Positions 34,698 through 43,147 of a stretch of 64,000 nucleotides of DNA are shown here, one piece after another (the first letter of the stretch is position 1; the number at the start of each line of letters is the position of its first letter). The stretch covers positions 62,001-126,000 of the forward strand of contig DASTDE010000004.1 of the NCBI GenBank assembly GCA_035710515.1. Reading direction: 5' to 3'. The stretch comes from Candidatus Rubrimentiphilum sp. Its GTDB lineage: Bacteria; Vulcanimicrobiota; Vulcanimicrobiia; Vulcanimicrobiales; Vulcanimicrobiaceae. A model generated the notes under the pieces. That model did not search any database. It saw only the letters and a list, made by a program, of their open reading frames with translations, and was not told the DNA's origin. The position numbers were made by a program, and so were the translations under genes.

Positions 34698-35223
34698 ACC
34701 GCTTTTCGATCGGTATCTAGAAGGCACGCTCACGCCGCGCGAGCAGAACGAGGTCGCAGCTCACGTTCGCTCGTGCGGGCAGTGCGCGCTGCTGCTGGAA
34801 GAGCTGAAAGTCGTGGACGCGCTGCTTTTCACCACCAACGCGCCTGAGCTGCCCGTCAACTTCACATTCGCGGTGATGGCCGAAACGCGATCGATGCCCG
34901 CGCCCGTATGGCGCGAGCACCGGATTTGGAGTTTCGTCGCGCTGTACGTTACGGCGGCCTGGGTTGCCGTTATCGCCGCCATCGCGATCTCAGGCGCGAA
35001 GTTTTCGACGATTGGCGCCGCAGCCGCGGGCGGTGCAAGCACTGTCGCGCATGCGATCGGGGCAGGCTTCGACGGCATCGGGCAAGGGGCGCCGGCCCTG
35101 GCGACCTTCGGCATCGGCGTGCTGTTTATCGACTTTACACTTGCCGCCGCGGTTGCACTCTTGTATTTCGTCGTGCGCCCGAGGCTGGCGGCGCATCTCG
35201 CATCGGCACGGGAGGTTTCATGA
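34678..35223 (+). CDS. Zinc-finger anti-sigma factor
   Basis: A 181-residue membrane protein likely sequestering the preceding ECF sigma factor. The N-terminal zinc-binding anti-sigma domain shows Cys residues in MRCSSCEPLFDRYLEG and the HxxxCxxC motif HVRSCGQC (28-35). Two hydrophobic segments follow (about 85-107 and 140-168). It begins with GTG inside the sigma gene, and its stop overlaps the next gene by four bases (ATGA). Confidence 0.88.
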   Translation: MRCSSCEPLFDRYLEGTLTPREQNEVAAHVRSCGQCALLLEELKVVDALLFTTNAPELPVNFTFAVMAETRSMPAPVWREHRIWSFVALYVTAAWVAVIAAIAISGAKFSTIGAAAAGGASTVAHAIGAGFDGIGQGAPALATFGIGVLFIDFTLAAAVALLYFVVRPRLAAHLASAREVS

Positions 35224-36065
35224 CGTACCGCCTCGGCATTCTCATCACGTTGATCGCGTTGTCGCTCGGCGTCACCGCCGCGCCCGCGTCGGCAAAGACG
35301 CTCCCGATCGATCGCGGTGGAACTTACACGTTGGAAAACGTCTACGTTGCACCTGGTCAGGTCGTCCAAGGCGACATCACGGTCTTCGGCGGCAACGCCA
35401 TCATTGAGGGCGAGGTCGACGGCGACGTTGCGGTCTACGTTGGAACTATTCAAACGGGTCCCGGAGCCGTCATCAACGGCAGCCAGCATGTCTACGGTGG
35501 CGACGTCGGTTCCATCGTGCCATGGGCGGCCGGCGCGTCCACGCTTGCCGCGGAAAACGCGAAAATCACCACGCTGCTCGCGTACAGCTTTGTCGTCGTG
35601 CTGATCTTCCTGATCTTTCCGGTGCGCGTACGCACTGCGCTCGATCGTGTCGAGAAACATCCGGGCCTTTCGGCCGCAGTCGGCGTGCTCGCGCTTATCG
35701 CTTTCATACCGATTGCGGTGCTGCTCTTCATCAGCTTCATCGGCTGGCCGCTCATTCCACTCGAAGTGGTGGCGATAGTAGCGGGCGTGCTGATAGGCCA
35801 GGCGGCGCTCGGCTTGCTGATCGGCCGGCGCCTTTACGAACTTGTGCATCCGCACGGCACGCCGTCGCCGCTCGGCGCGCTGCTCATCGGACTCGTTGTG
35901 CTCTGCGCGGCAGAAATCTTACCGGTCGTCGGCCCACTCGTGGTTGCGCTGGTCTGGACGATCGGATTGGGCGCAGCCATCCTGGCATTCATCCGCGAAA
36001 CGACGTTCACCGGTCCCGGAGTCACGGCCGCGCCACCTCCGAGCGGCCCGCCGATGCCCGCCTAA
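35220..36065 (+). CDS. Exported bactofilin-like membrane protein
   Basis: A 281-residue protein with a signal peptide (residues 1-25, TAAPASA). A short right-handed beta-helix-like stretch follows (VQGDITVFGGNAIIEGEVDG, DVAVYVGTIQTGPGAVING) resembling polymer-forming bactofilin domains. The rest is about four membrane helices and a proline-rich end. It is translationally coupled to the anti-sigma factor, so it may be part of the sensing or response to envelope stress. The exact family is uncertain. Confidence 0.7.
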   Translation: MTYRLGILITLIALSLGVTAAPASAKTLPIDRGGTYTLENVYVAPGQVVQGDITVFGGNAIIEGEVDGDVAVYVGTIQTGPGAVINGSQHVYGGDVGSIVPWAAGASTLAAENAKITTLLAYSFVVVLIFLIFPVRVRTALDRVEKHPGLSAAVGVLALIAFIPIAVLLFISFIGWPLIPLEVVAIVAGVLIGQAALGLLIGRRLYELVHPHGTPSPLGALLIGLVVLCAAEILPVVGPLVVALVWTIGLGAAILAFIRETTFTGPGVTAAPPPSGPPMPA

Positions 36066-36114
36066 CAATCGTCCGCCGGAATTTCAAGAACCGCAACGAA
36101 GGCAGTTCCGGCAA

Positions 36115-37455
36115 ATGACACGTGCTACCATTATTGCGGGCGGCGGCGCGAGCGGCGTTCTGTTCGCGGCCGCGCTTCTACGCCGTTCGAAAAATGCTCG
36201 CGTCATCATCGTCGAGCCGCGCGAAGAGCTCGGAAGAGGCGTCGCATACTCGACCGATTGCAGCGCCCACCTGCTCAATGTCCCGGCCGCGAACATGTCT
36301 GCATTTCCCGACAAGCCGGATGATTTCGTGCAATGGCTGAAGGCCAACACGCCTGAGTCCGCCGACGCAACCTCGTTCGCGCCAAGATCGATCTACGGCG
36401 ACTACATCAGCGCGATTGCATCACGCGAACGGGAAGCGGCAGGCGCCAGATGGCAGCACGCGCGCGCATTTGCTCACGAAGCCCGCATCGACGATGCCGG
36501 CGTGCGGGTGCTGCTTTCGGACGGTGCGACCGTGCACGGAGACAGCCTTGTTATTGCGACAGGCAATGCCGCGCCGGCCGCGTGGCCCGGCACGACGTCC
36601 GGTAATCCAGGAGGGGCGCGGTTCTTCGGCTCGGCGTGGGAGAAAGGCGCGCTCGTTCCCGGAAGCGCGAACGAAACGGTTCTTCTGCTCGGCACGGGAC
36701 TCACCGCAGTTGACGCCGTGCTAGGCTTACGCCGCAACGGACATCGCGGAACGATGTACATGGTTTCACGCCGCGGTTTGTTTCCGCACGAACACCGACT
36801 CTTTGATACGCCACCGGAAGCGCGACCGGACGCCACAAGCATCCGTGACTTGATCGGCGTTGTGCGCGGCGAGAACTGGCGCGCAATCCTCGACCGTCTC
36901 CGTCCCCACGCCAATACGTTTTGGCAGGCGCAGGCGCTCTCCGATCAGCGGCAGTTCATGCGCCACTTAATGCCCTATTGGAACGTTCACCGTCATCGGC
37001 TTTCACCCGAGGCCGCCAAGGAAGTCGCCGGCCTGATCGCCGGCGGCAGCCTGCGAATTGTTGCCGGCCGCACAGGTGAGGTCGAAAGCACACCGCGGGG
37101 CCTGCGCGTCTCAATCAAGTTGCGCGGTGAAACGGAAACGCTCAACCTTGAGCCGGGGCGCATCATTAACTGCAGCGGACCCGAGCATGATTTTCGCAAG
37201 CTTCCGAATCCGCTCATACAAAGTCTGCTGGCAGCCGGCGTGATGACGCCGCATCCGCTGGGAATCGGCGTTGCGGTGGACGAGAACGGAGCCTTGATCG
37301 GCGCGACGTCGGTGCCTTCGAAACGGGTGTTTGCAATCGGACCGGTACGGTACGGAACGCTCATCGAAACGACCGCGATACCCGAGATCCGCGTCCAAGC
37401 GCGGGACCTCGCGGACTTTCTGGCAGAGGACGCCGCGATGGAGTCAGCCTCCTAG
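36115..37455 (+). CDS. FAD/NAD(P)-binding oxidoreductase, HpnW/YdhS-like
   Basis: A 446-residue flavoprotein. FAD-binding ATIIAGGGASGVLFAAALLR is at residues 4-23, followed by the RGVAYSTDCSAHLLNVPA block typical of 'FAD-NAD(P)-binding' YdhS-type proteins. A second nucleotide motif is TVLLLGTGLTAVDAVLGL, and RIINCSGPEHDFRKLPNPL lies near the C-terminus. The family's reaction is unknown to me. ATG at 36115 is 49 bases after the bactofilin-like gene. The redox substrate cannot be predicted from context. Confidence 0.8.
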   Translation: MTRATIIAGGGASGVLFAAALLRRSKNARVIIVEPREELGRGVAYSTDCSAHLLNVPAANMSAFPDKPDDFVQWLKANTPESADATSFAPRSIYGDYISAIASREREAAGARWQHARAFAHEARIDDAGVRVLLSDGATVHGDSLVIATGNAAPAAWPGTTSGNPGGARFFGSAWEKGALVPGSANETVLLLGTGLTAVDAVLGLRRNGHRGTMYMVSRRGLFPHEHRLFDTPPEARPDATSIRDLIGVVRGENWRAILDRLRPHANTFWQAQALSDQRQFMRHLMPYWNVHRHRLSPEAAKEVAGLIAGGSLRIVAGRTGEVESTPRGLRVSIKLRGETETLNLEPGRIINCSGPEHDFRKLPNPLIQSLLAAGVMTPHPLGIGVAVDENGALIGATSVPSKRVFAIGPVRYGTLIETTAIPEIRVQARDLADFLAEDAAMESAS

Positions 37456-37524
37456 AAGCCCGGCCTCAAGGCTGAGTACTCACCTAGCGGGCGAGGGGCC
37501 GATTTCGGGGAATAGAGCTGGCCT

Positions 37525-38742
37525 ATGGCTACCATCCCGAGAACCGTGCGCTTTGCCGCGCGGACCGCTCGCATGCGCGCCTCCACCATCCGCGAGATGC
37601 TCAAGGTTACACTCCAGCCTGACGTCATTTCGTTTGGCGGGGGACTCCCGGCGCCCGAACTCTTTCCGTGTGACGCCATCGCCGAGTGCACGCGCGAGGT
37701 AATGAGTGAATACGGTCCGCGCGCGCTGCAGTACACCGTAACCGACGGCATTCCGGAGATGCGCGAATGGGTGGCACACCGGCTCACGCGCCGCCTGCAA
37801 ACACCGTTTGAACCGCACGAGATTATGATCGTCAACGGTTCGCAGCAAGGCCTCGATTTAATCGCCAAGATCCTGATCGATCCGGGCGATCACATCGTGC
37901 TCGAGAATCCGTCGTATCTCGGCGCGATTCACGCGTTCGACGCGTATCAAGCACGCTATCTCGCGGTGGACACCGACGAAAACGGCATGATTCCGGAATC
38001 GCTCGAGCACGTTCTGGCGCACGCGGAGCCGCCGCCGAAATTCGTCTATCTCGTCGCCAACTTTCAGAATCCGACGGGCCGCACGCTTTCGCTCGAACGC
38101 CGCGAACGCATCGTGCGCATCTGCGAACACTTCGGCGTCCCGATCTTCGAAGACGACCCGTATGGCGAGTTGCGCTTCGAAGGTGAGAACTTGCCGGCGC
38201 TCGCCTCCTACCCGACGAGCGGAACGATCATTTACAGCGGCACCGGCAGCAAGATTCTGGCGCCCGGCATGCGCGTAGCGTGGCTGGCCGTTCGCGATCC
38301 CGAGGTCCACGAGAAACTCGTGCTGGCCAAGCAAGGCGCCGATCTGCAAAGCGGAACGCTCACGCAGTACGTCTTCGCCCGCGTCGTCTCGCGCGCGGAA
38401 GAGTTTGAAAAACACGTGGAAACGATCCGGCGCGTCTATCACGAGCGCCGCGACGTCATGTACGACGCACTGGCGGAACATATGCCGAAGACGGTGTCGT
38501 TCAACCGTCCGCAGGGCGGCATGTTTCTGTGGGCCCGTGCCGCCGGCGTGGACACGACCGATCTTCTGCAAGTCTCGGCCAAAGAAAACGTGGTCTTCGT
38601 TCCCGGCGTTTCCTTCTATCCGCACTGCGACGTGACCGACGGAATGCGCCTCAACTTTTCCAACGCGCGCCCAGAAAAAATCCGCGAAGGCATCCAACGG
38701 CTGGCTCTTGCGGTACGCGAGATGCCCACACTGTCATCCTGA
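37525..38742 (+). CDS. Class I/II PLP aminotransferase (2-aminoadipate/LysN type)
   Basis: A 405-residue fold-type I aminotransferase of the 2-aminoadipate aminotransferase/MocR-like group without a DNA-binding domain. It shows SFGGGLPAPELFP (PELFP block), NGSQQGLDLIAK, NFQNPTGRTLS, FEDDPYGELRF and the PLP lysine in YSGTGSKILAPGMRVAW. Members use aromatic, branched or 2-aminoadipate amino acids. The last codons, CTG TCA TCC TGA, come from a dispersed repeat, so the LSS tail is probably not conserved. Confidence 0.88.
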   Translation: MATIPRTVRFAARTARMRASTIREMLKVTLQPDVISFGGGLPAPELFPCDAIAECTREVMSEYGPRALQYTVTDGIPEMREWVAHRLTRRLQTPFEPHEIMIVNGSQQGLDLIAKILIDPGDHIVLENPSYLGAIHAFDAYQARYLAVDTDENGMIPESLEHVLAHAEPPPKFVYLVANFQNPTGRTLSLERRERIVRICEHFGVPIFEDDPYGELRFEGENLPALASYPTSGTIIYSGTGSKILAPGMRVAWLAVRDPEVHEKLVLAKQGADLQSGTLTQYVFARVVSRAEEFEKHVETIRRVYHERRDVMYDALAEHMPKTVSFNRPQGGMFLWARAAGVDTTDLLQVSAKENVVFVPGVSFYPHCDVTDGMRLNFSNARPEKIREGIQRLALAVREMPTLSS

Positions 38743-38774
38743 CCCCAGTGTCATGGTGAGCTTGTCGAACCACC
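38732..38774 (+). repeat. Dispersed repeat copy giving a stop and a start codon
   Basis: TGTCATCCTGA (38732-38742) holds the aminotransferase stop. TGTCATGGTGAGCTTGTCGA (from 38749) holds the ATG (38753) of the next gene. Confidence 0.8.
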
Positions 38775-40042
38775 GCCGAGCTTGGCGAGGCGCGCTTTTC
38801 GCGCTGTTTATCGCCCTTACAACCCTCCCCGCGAGCGCGCAAACTGCGCCGGCACTATTTAACGTCCAACTCTACGGCGCTAAGGGCGACGGAATCGCCG
38901 ACGATACGCAAGCGTTTGCAGCTGCACGCGATGCAGCCGCAGCGGCCGGCGGCGGCGTCATCTACGCCCCGCACGTGCACGCGTTTTACCGCGTCTCCGG
39001 CTGTCCGGCGCTGAACTTTGCGAGCACCGTGCCGCTGACGCTGCGTGGCGACGGCAGATTCCTCACGATCATCCAAACATCAAGCCCAGCATGCGACATC
39101 GTGAGCGTCAACCAATCGCGCTTCACGATCGAATCGCTGTCACTCGACTGCGTGACGCAATGCACTGCCGGCCAGGCGTTAGCTTTCCGCTCCGGCAGCT
39201 TCGTCCGGGCGTACGACCTGTGGTTCGGCTTTCAGACGTTCGGCGACATCGCGATCGGCGCGCCCGAGCTCGCCCGCGCGAGCTCCGACAAAGTTACGAT
39301 CGAAAGCATCGACGGCCATATCGCGCATGCCGGCGGCGCCGGCATCGACGTCGAGACCGGCTACAGCGACATCGAGCTGCGCGACGTGCGGCTGAATTGC
39401 AATGAGCCGGCTCGCCGCGCCGGCAACGCCTACGGATTGCGCGCGCGCGGCTCGTTCGACACGCTCACGATGAGCGGCGTGTACTTGCAAGATTGCGGCT
39501 ACGGCATGGCCTTCACACCTGCCGACGGCGCGATCGCCGAGGATATCATCGGCACGAACATTATTCTCGACGGCATGGAACAGACCGCGCTGCTGATGCG
39601 CCCGCAAGGCGTGCGAGCAAGCGGCATGGTGCTGCGCGTGACGCTCGACAACCTTTGGGCCGGCGCGCAGGGCGCACCGGGCGGAACGAGCGCGGTCGGG
39701 ATTCTTCTCGACGGCGGCCCGCGGCGCACCGGCGTCGACGGCGTACGCATCAGTAACTTCACGGTTCCCCTGGCGCAAACGTACGGGATCGCGCTCGATC
39801 GCGGAAACGATCCGGCTTTTCCGATGCACGCCGCCTTCACCGGCGGCAGCGTCTCGGCTTGGTCGCATGCCGCGCCCGGAAAATATCCCGCCGTTGCCGT
39901 CGGGCTGACGTCCCCGGTCGACGACGTGTTGTTCAGCGGCGTAGCCACCGGCGCTTGGGCGCACGTCGGCACGCCGGAAAGCGCCGCGCGGGCATATCGC
40001 ATTCATCCCGGCAGCAAACACGTGCGGGTCGAAGGACCCTGA
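38753..40042 (+). CDS. Exported pectate-lyase-fold (beta-helix) protein
   Basis: A 429-residue secreted protein with a right-handed beta helix of the pectate lyase 3/GH28-like type. The hallmark YGAKGDGIADDTQAF is at about 44-58, then come many helix coils (GIDVETGYSDIELRDVRLNC). I chose ATG at 38753, which gives a good signal peptide (residues about 11-29, ending PASAQ). Its first residues (MVSLSNH) and its stop codon (GGA CCC TGA) are both derived from dispersed repeats at either end. It could cleave or bind polysaccharide; catalytic residues were not identified. Confidence 0.8.
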   Translation: MVSLSNHRRAWRGALFALFIALTTLPASAQTAPALFNVQLYGAKGDGIADDTQAFAAARDAAAAAGGGVIYAPHVHAFYRVSGCPALNFASTVPLTLRGDGRFLTIIQTSSPACDIVSVNQSRFTIESLSLDCVTQCTAGQALAFRSGSFVRAYDLWFGFQTFGDIAIGAPELARASSDKVTIESIDGHIAHAGGAGIDVETGYSDIELRDVRLNCNEPARRAGNAYGLRARGSFDTLTMSGVYLQDCGYGMAFTPADGAIAEDIIGTNIILDGMEQTALLMRPQGVRASGMVLRVTLDNLWAGAQGAPGGTSAVGILLDGGPRRTGVDGVRISNFTVPLAQTYGIALDRGNDPAFPMHAAFTGGSVSAWSHAAPGKYPAVAVGLTSPVDDVLFSGVATGAWAHVGTPESAARAYRIHPGSKHVRVEGP

Positions 40043-40056
40043 GCCCGTCGAAGGGT
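40030..40056 (+). repeat. Dispersed repeat copy giving a stop codon
   Basis: CGAAGGACCCTGAGCCCGTC then GAAGGGT. The TGA at 40040-40042 ends the pectate-lyase-fold gene. Confidence 0.8.
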
Positions 40057-40088
40057 ACACGACGGGACTACACCTATGGAGAATCATC

Positions 40089-40574
40089 GTGGCTGAACAT
40101 TTGGTAACCGGAATCGCACAATCGTCCAATCCCGGGCAGCTTGAGGATGCCTTGTGCAACAAGCCAAGCATGAATTGCGACAAGCTCGCGGTCATTACCA
40201 AAGATTCGCCGACGACCGAGCATGAAGAATCGCTCGTAAACTTCTTGCATGTGGGCCAGGGTCACACAACCACCGACTCTTCGCACGACATCATCACCGG
40301 CTCGACCGGGATCATGACGACGTTCGATGCGCAAGTGCCGAACATCAGTTCCGACAACCGCTACATTGGATTCTTCGCCGAACCCCACATCATCGATCAC
40401 TTGGCGGACTGGCCCATTCCCGAAGACCAAATCCAAAACTATAACGACGCTATCGAAGCGGGACGGAGCGTCGTCACGTATACGGCCGCGCCGGGCGAGG
40501 CGCCCGGCGTGGAGCAGACGTTCCGCGACGCGGGATTAAGAAACGTAAAGACTTTCGAAACAAAGAAAGACTAG
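40089..40574 (+). CDS. Unknown soluble protein
   Basis: A 161-residue acidic protein starting with GTG (MAEHLVTGIAQSSNPGQLED). No signal peptide or membrane helix is seen. It contains a conserved-looking middle (DNRYIGFFAEPHIIDHLADW) and a short C-terminal part (TYTAAPGEAPGVEQTFRDAG) that ends like stress-response or glycine-zipper proteins, but I do not recognise the family. It follows the beta-helix gene by 46 bases, with part of a dispersed repeat between. Confidence 0.6.
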   Translation: MAEHLVTGIAQSSNPGQLEDALCNKPSMNCDKLAVITKDSPTTEHEESLVNFLHVGQGHTTTDSSHDIITGSTGIMTTFDAQVPNISSDNRYIGFFAEPHIIDHLADWPIPEDQIQNYNDAIEAGRSVVTYTAAPGEAPGVEQTFRDAGLRNVKTFETKKD

Positions 40575-40637
40575 CTCGTTCTGGAAGGCGCCTTCCCTAG
40601 CGCGCACGGCGGGGAATCTGTCTCAACACACTAAATA

Positions 40638-41075
40638 ATGCCGAACCGCCATATGATCGCCGAAAACAATCCTTCTGTCAGCGTTGACGAGCTCATGACC
40701 AAAATCAACGAGCAGATCGCCGGCAGCCGTGCCGCATCGCTCTTGGATTCCGAAGGCATGCGATCGTTAACCGCCGACACCGTCACCGCGGTGGCGAACA
40801 TGGAAGCCATCATCCAAACTGCCGAAAATGCGTCACACGTGCGCACGTCGTGGGGAGCAAGTTTGGCGCGCTTTCCCTTTAACATCTTGCCGCTGCGCGC
40901 GTTCTTCTTACGCGTGCTGGCGTTTATCTTTCGCGATCAGCGCCAGGTCAACGCGATGCTGATCGACGCATTCCGCGCTTCGCTCGAGCTCAACGTTCGT
41001 CTGTGCGAGCAGGTCGACGCTATGCGCGCGCGGCTCGACGATATCGAACGGCCGAAACGCCGCAAAACCGGTTGA
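40638..41075 (+). CDS. Glycan-locus small protein with helical C-terminus
   Basis: A 145-residue protein, predominantly alpha-helical. The C-terminal part (NVRLCEQVDAMRARLDDIE) is coiled-coil-like. A central amphipathic or semi-hydrophobic stretch (FPFNILPLRAFFLRVLAFIF, about 87-106) might touch the membrane. Proteins of this kind often precede glycosyl- or methyltransferase genes in O-antigen loci. Its TGA stop overlaps the TTG start of the next gene (TTGA), so the two are coupled. Function unknown. Confidence 0.65.
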   Translation: MPNRHMIAENNPSVSVDELMTKINEQIAGSRAASLLDSEGMRSLTADTVTAVANMEAIIQTAENASHVRTSWGASLARFPFNILPLRAFFLRVLAFIFRDQRQVNAMLIDAFRASLELNVRLCEQVDAMRARLDDIERPKRRKTG

Positions 41076-43147
41076 AGCTCGCCTTCGTCACGCCGTGGTT
41101 CGGCGAGAACCTGCGAGGCGGCGCCGAACGCATCGCCTTCGAGGCGGCTCACGGTCTGCAGGCGCGTGGGCATGACGTCGAGATCATCACGACCTGTTCG
41201 GAATCGTGGGACGGCGACTGGTACAGGAACGCACATCGCCCGGGGCTTTCACAAGAGGGAGACCTACCCGTTCGCCGGTTTCGCGTCGACCGCGCCAATC
41301 GCGAACGCTTCGACGCAGTCAACCAGGTGCTGCTCGAGACTCGACGGTCCCGGCTGAAGCCGGGACTATCTCCTATAGACGAACGAAGCGCTCGCGACTT
41401 TATCAAACACAACATCAACTCGTTTGAGATGGGCGTGCACATCCGCAACCATGCGGATGACTATGCGGCCTTTATTTTTTTGCCGTACCTCTACGGCACG
41501 ACGCTGCAAGGCTGGCGGTTCGTGCCGGAAAAAGCTGTCTTGCTGCCCTGCTTGCACGACGAGGCCTACGCGTATCTGCCGCGCGTTTGCGAGATGATGC
41601 TCGGAGTCGCGCAGCTGGCCTTCAACAGTGAGAGCACGTATCAAGTCGCGCAGCGTCTCTACGGCCCGGCGATTATTCCGCGCAGCACGGTAGTCGGCGC
41701 GGCGATCTCGTGGCCGCAAACCGCCAACCAGTCCGGCGAACCGATCGGCGGCTTCCAGCCGGAAAGCTCGCGGTACGCGCTGTACTTGGGCCGGCGTTCG
41801 GCTGAAAAGAACGTCGACGTGCTGGAACGAGGCTACCGGAGATTCCGCGAGCTTGCGCCGGAATCGCAACTCCAGCTGGTCAGCGCGGGACTCGGAGAAC
41901 GCACGAGTCTGGAAGACGTCCCCGGCATCGTCGATCTCGGATTCGTGAGCGAGGATCAAAAGGTGCGGCTGCTGCGGAACTGCGCCATGTTGATGCAGCC
42001 CAGCGTCAATGAAAGCTATTCGCGCGTGTTGATGGAGGCTTGGCACGCTGGACGGCCCGTCACCGTGCACGCAGATTGTCCGCCGACGGCCGATGCCGTG
42101 CGTGAAACCGGTGCGGGCTGGCTGGCAACCGACGAGCAATCCTGGCAAAAGACTTTTCTGCAGCTCGACGCGACTCCGGCGGCCGAATTGTCGGCACTGG
42201 GCGCGCGCGCCGCGGACTACGTGCAACGCTATGCATCGTGGAGCGAAGTGCTCGATCGCTACGAAGTGATTCTGAGTAAGGTTTCTTCCGGTTCGCGGCA
42301 CGCTCCGTGGCATGCGACGCCGGAACGCCACGCCGTGCATCAAGTGGTTTCACATCTCACCTACGGCACGTCCGAAGCGATCGGCGCGATCGCGCTGCGC
42401 GACGAGTTGCGGGCGCACGGGTTCGAGTCGCTCATCTTCGCTCAAGACGCCGACGAGGAGTATGCCGCCGAAGCGATACCGGGAGCGCCGCCGCCCAACG
42501 GCGCGGTCGTCCTGCGCAATCGCGCCGACCTGGCGCCGGTAGCGGATCCGCAGCGCTGGAACATCGCGCCGGACGTAACGCTGATGAGTGCCCTCCAAGA
42601 CGGTCGAACAAATATACTCTTTGTCGGCGAAGTAGACGAACATAACGGGCAACTCGACCTGCTGGAAGTCTTCGGTCACTACCTGATGCTGGATTTCAAT
42701 GCGCGCTTGATCCTGGCCGGACGAATCGCCGACGAAGGCTATCATCGCCGGTTGCGCGAGGCAATCGATCGCACAGGCGTAGCGCAGCGGATTCTTCTCC
42801 CGGGAGCGGTTTCAGAAGCGGCGCTGGCGGCGTTCTATCGCACGGCGAGCGTTTTCTGTTCGCTCAGTTCCGGCCGCCAAACGCTAGGCTTGCCGCTCGT
42901 AGAAGCGATGTGGTTCGACATTCCCGTTTGCGCGCTGCGGACTCCCGCGAGCCAAGCGTTGCTTGGCAACGCCGGCGTTTTGATCGACGACACGAGCGAT
43001 CGGCTGCGGCTGGCGGCGTTGCTGCGCGTCCTTGCGACGGATCGGAACGTTCGCGAAAAGGTGGTGGCCTCGCAGCGCAACCGGCGCGAAGTCTTCGCAC
43101 CCGAGGCGTGGTGCCGCCAAGTCGGCGCGCTGGTCGGATGCGCATAG
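41072..43147 (+). CDS. Tandem GT4-type glycosyltransferase
   Basis: A 691-residue cytosolic protein with two GT-B halves. The first (residues 1-410) begins KLAFVTPWFGENLRGGAERI and has the acceptor/donor region LYLGRRSAEKNVDVL and MLMQPSVNESYSRVLMEAWH. The second (about 420-690) has FVGEVDEHNGQLDLLEVF and SLSSGRQTLGLPLVEAMW, the GT4 EX7E-type region. TTG at 41072 overlaps the preceding stop and gives the family N-terminus. A palindromic element at 41347-41366 encodes RSRLKPGLS inside the first half. Donor and acceptor sugars cannot be predicted. Confidence 0.85.
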   Translation: MKLAFVTPWFGENLRGGAERIAFEAAHGLQARGHDVEIITTCSESWDGDWYRNAHRPGLSQEGDLPVRRFRVDRANRERFDAVNQVLLETRRSRLKPGLSPIDERSARDFIKHNINSFEMGVHIRNHADDYAAFIFLPYLYGTTLQGWRFVPEKAVLLPCLHDEAYAYLPRVCEMMLGVAQLAFNSESTYQVAQRLYGPAIIPRSTVVGAAISWPQTANQSGEPIGGFQPESSRYALYLGRRSAEKNVDVLERGYRRFRELAPESQLQLVSAGLGERTSLEDVPGIVDLGFVSEDQKVRLLRNCAMLMQPSVNESYSRVLMEAWHAGRPVTVHADCPPTADAVRETGAGWLATDEQSWQKTFLQLDATPAAELSALGARAADYVQRYASWSEVLDRYEVILSKVSSGSRHAPWHATPERHAVHQVVSHLTYGTSEAIGAIALRDELRAHGFESLIFAQDADEEYAAEAIPGAPPPNGAVVLRNRADLAPVADPQRWNIAPDVTLMSALQDGRTNILFVGEVDEHNGQLDLLEVFGHYLMLDFNARLILAGRIADEGYHRRLREAIDRTGVAQRILLPGAVSEAALAAFYRTASVFCSLSSGRQTLGLPLVEAMWFDIPVCALRTPASQALLGNAGVLIDDTSDRLRLAALLRVLATDRNVREKVVASQRNRREVFAPEAWCRQVGALVGCA
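41347..41366 (+). repeat. Palindromic element inside glycosyltransferase gene
   Basis: GTCCCGGCT-GA-AGCCGGGAC, a perfect 9-base inverted repeat. It falls where this protein is several residues longer than its neighbour paralog (43138-44301). Confidence 0.6.

Noticed and set aside
34761-35855. Minus-strand open frame of 364 codons
   Set aside because: Antisense to the anti-sigma and bactofilin-like genes, which have clear motifs and coupled starts.
41366-42343. Minus-strand open frame of 325 codons
   Set aside because: Antisense to the tandem glycosyltransferase, whose motifs are clear.
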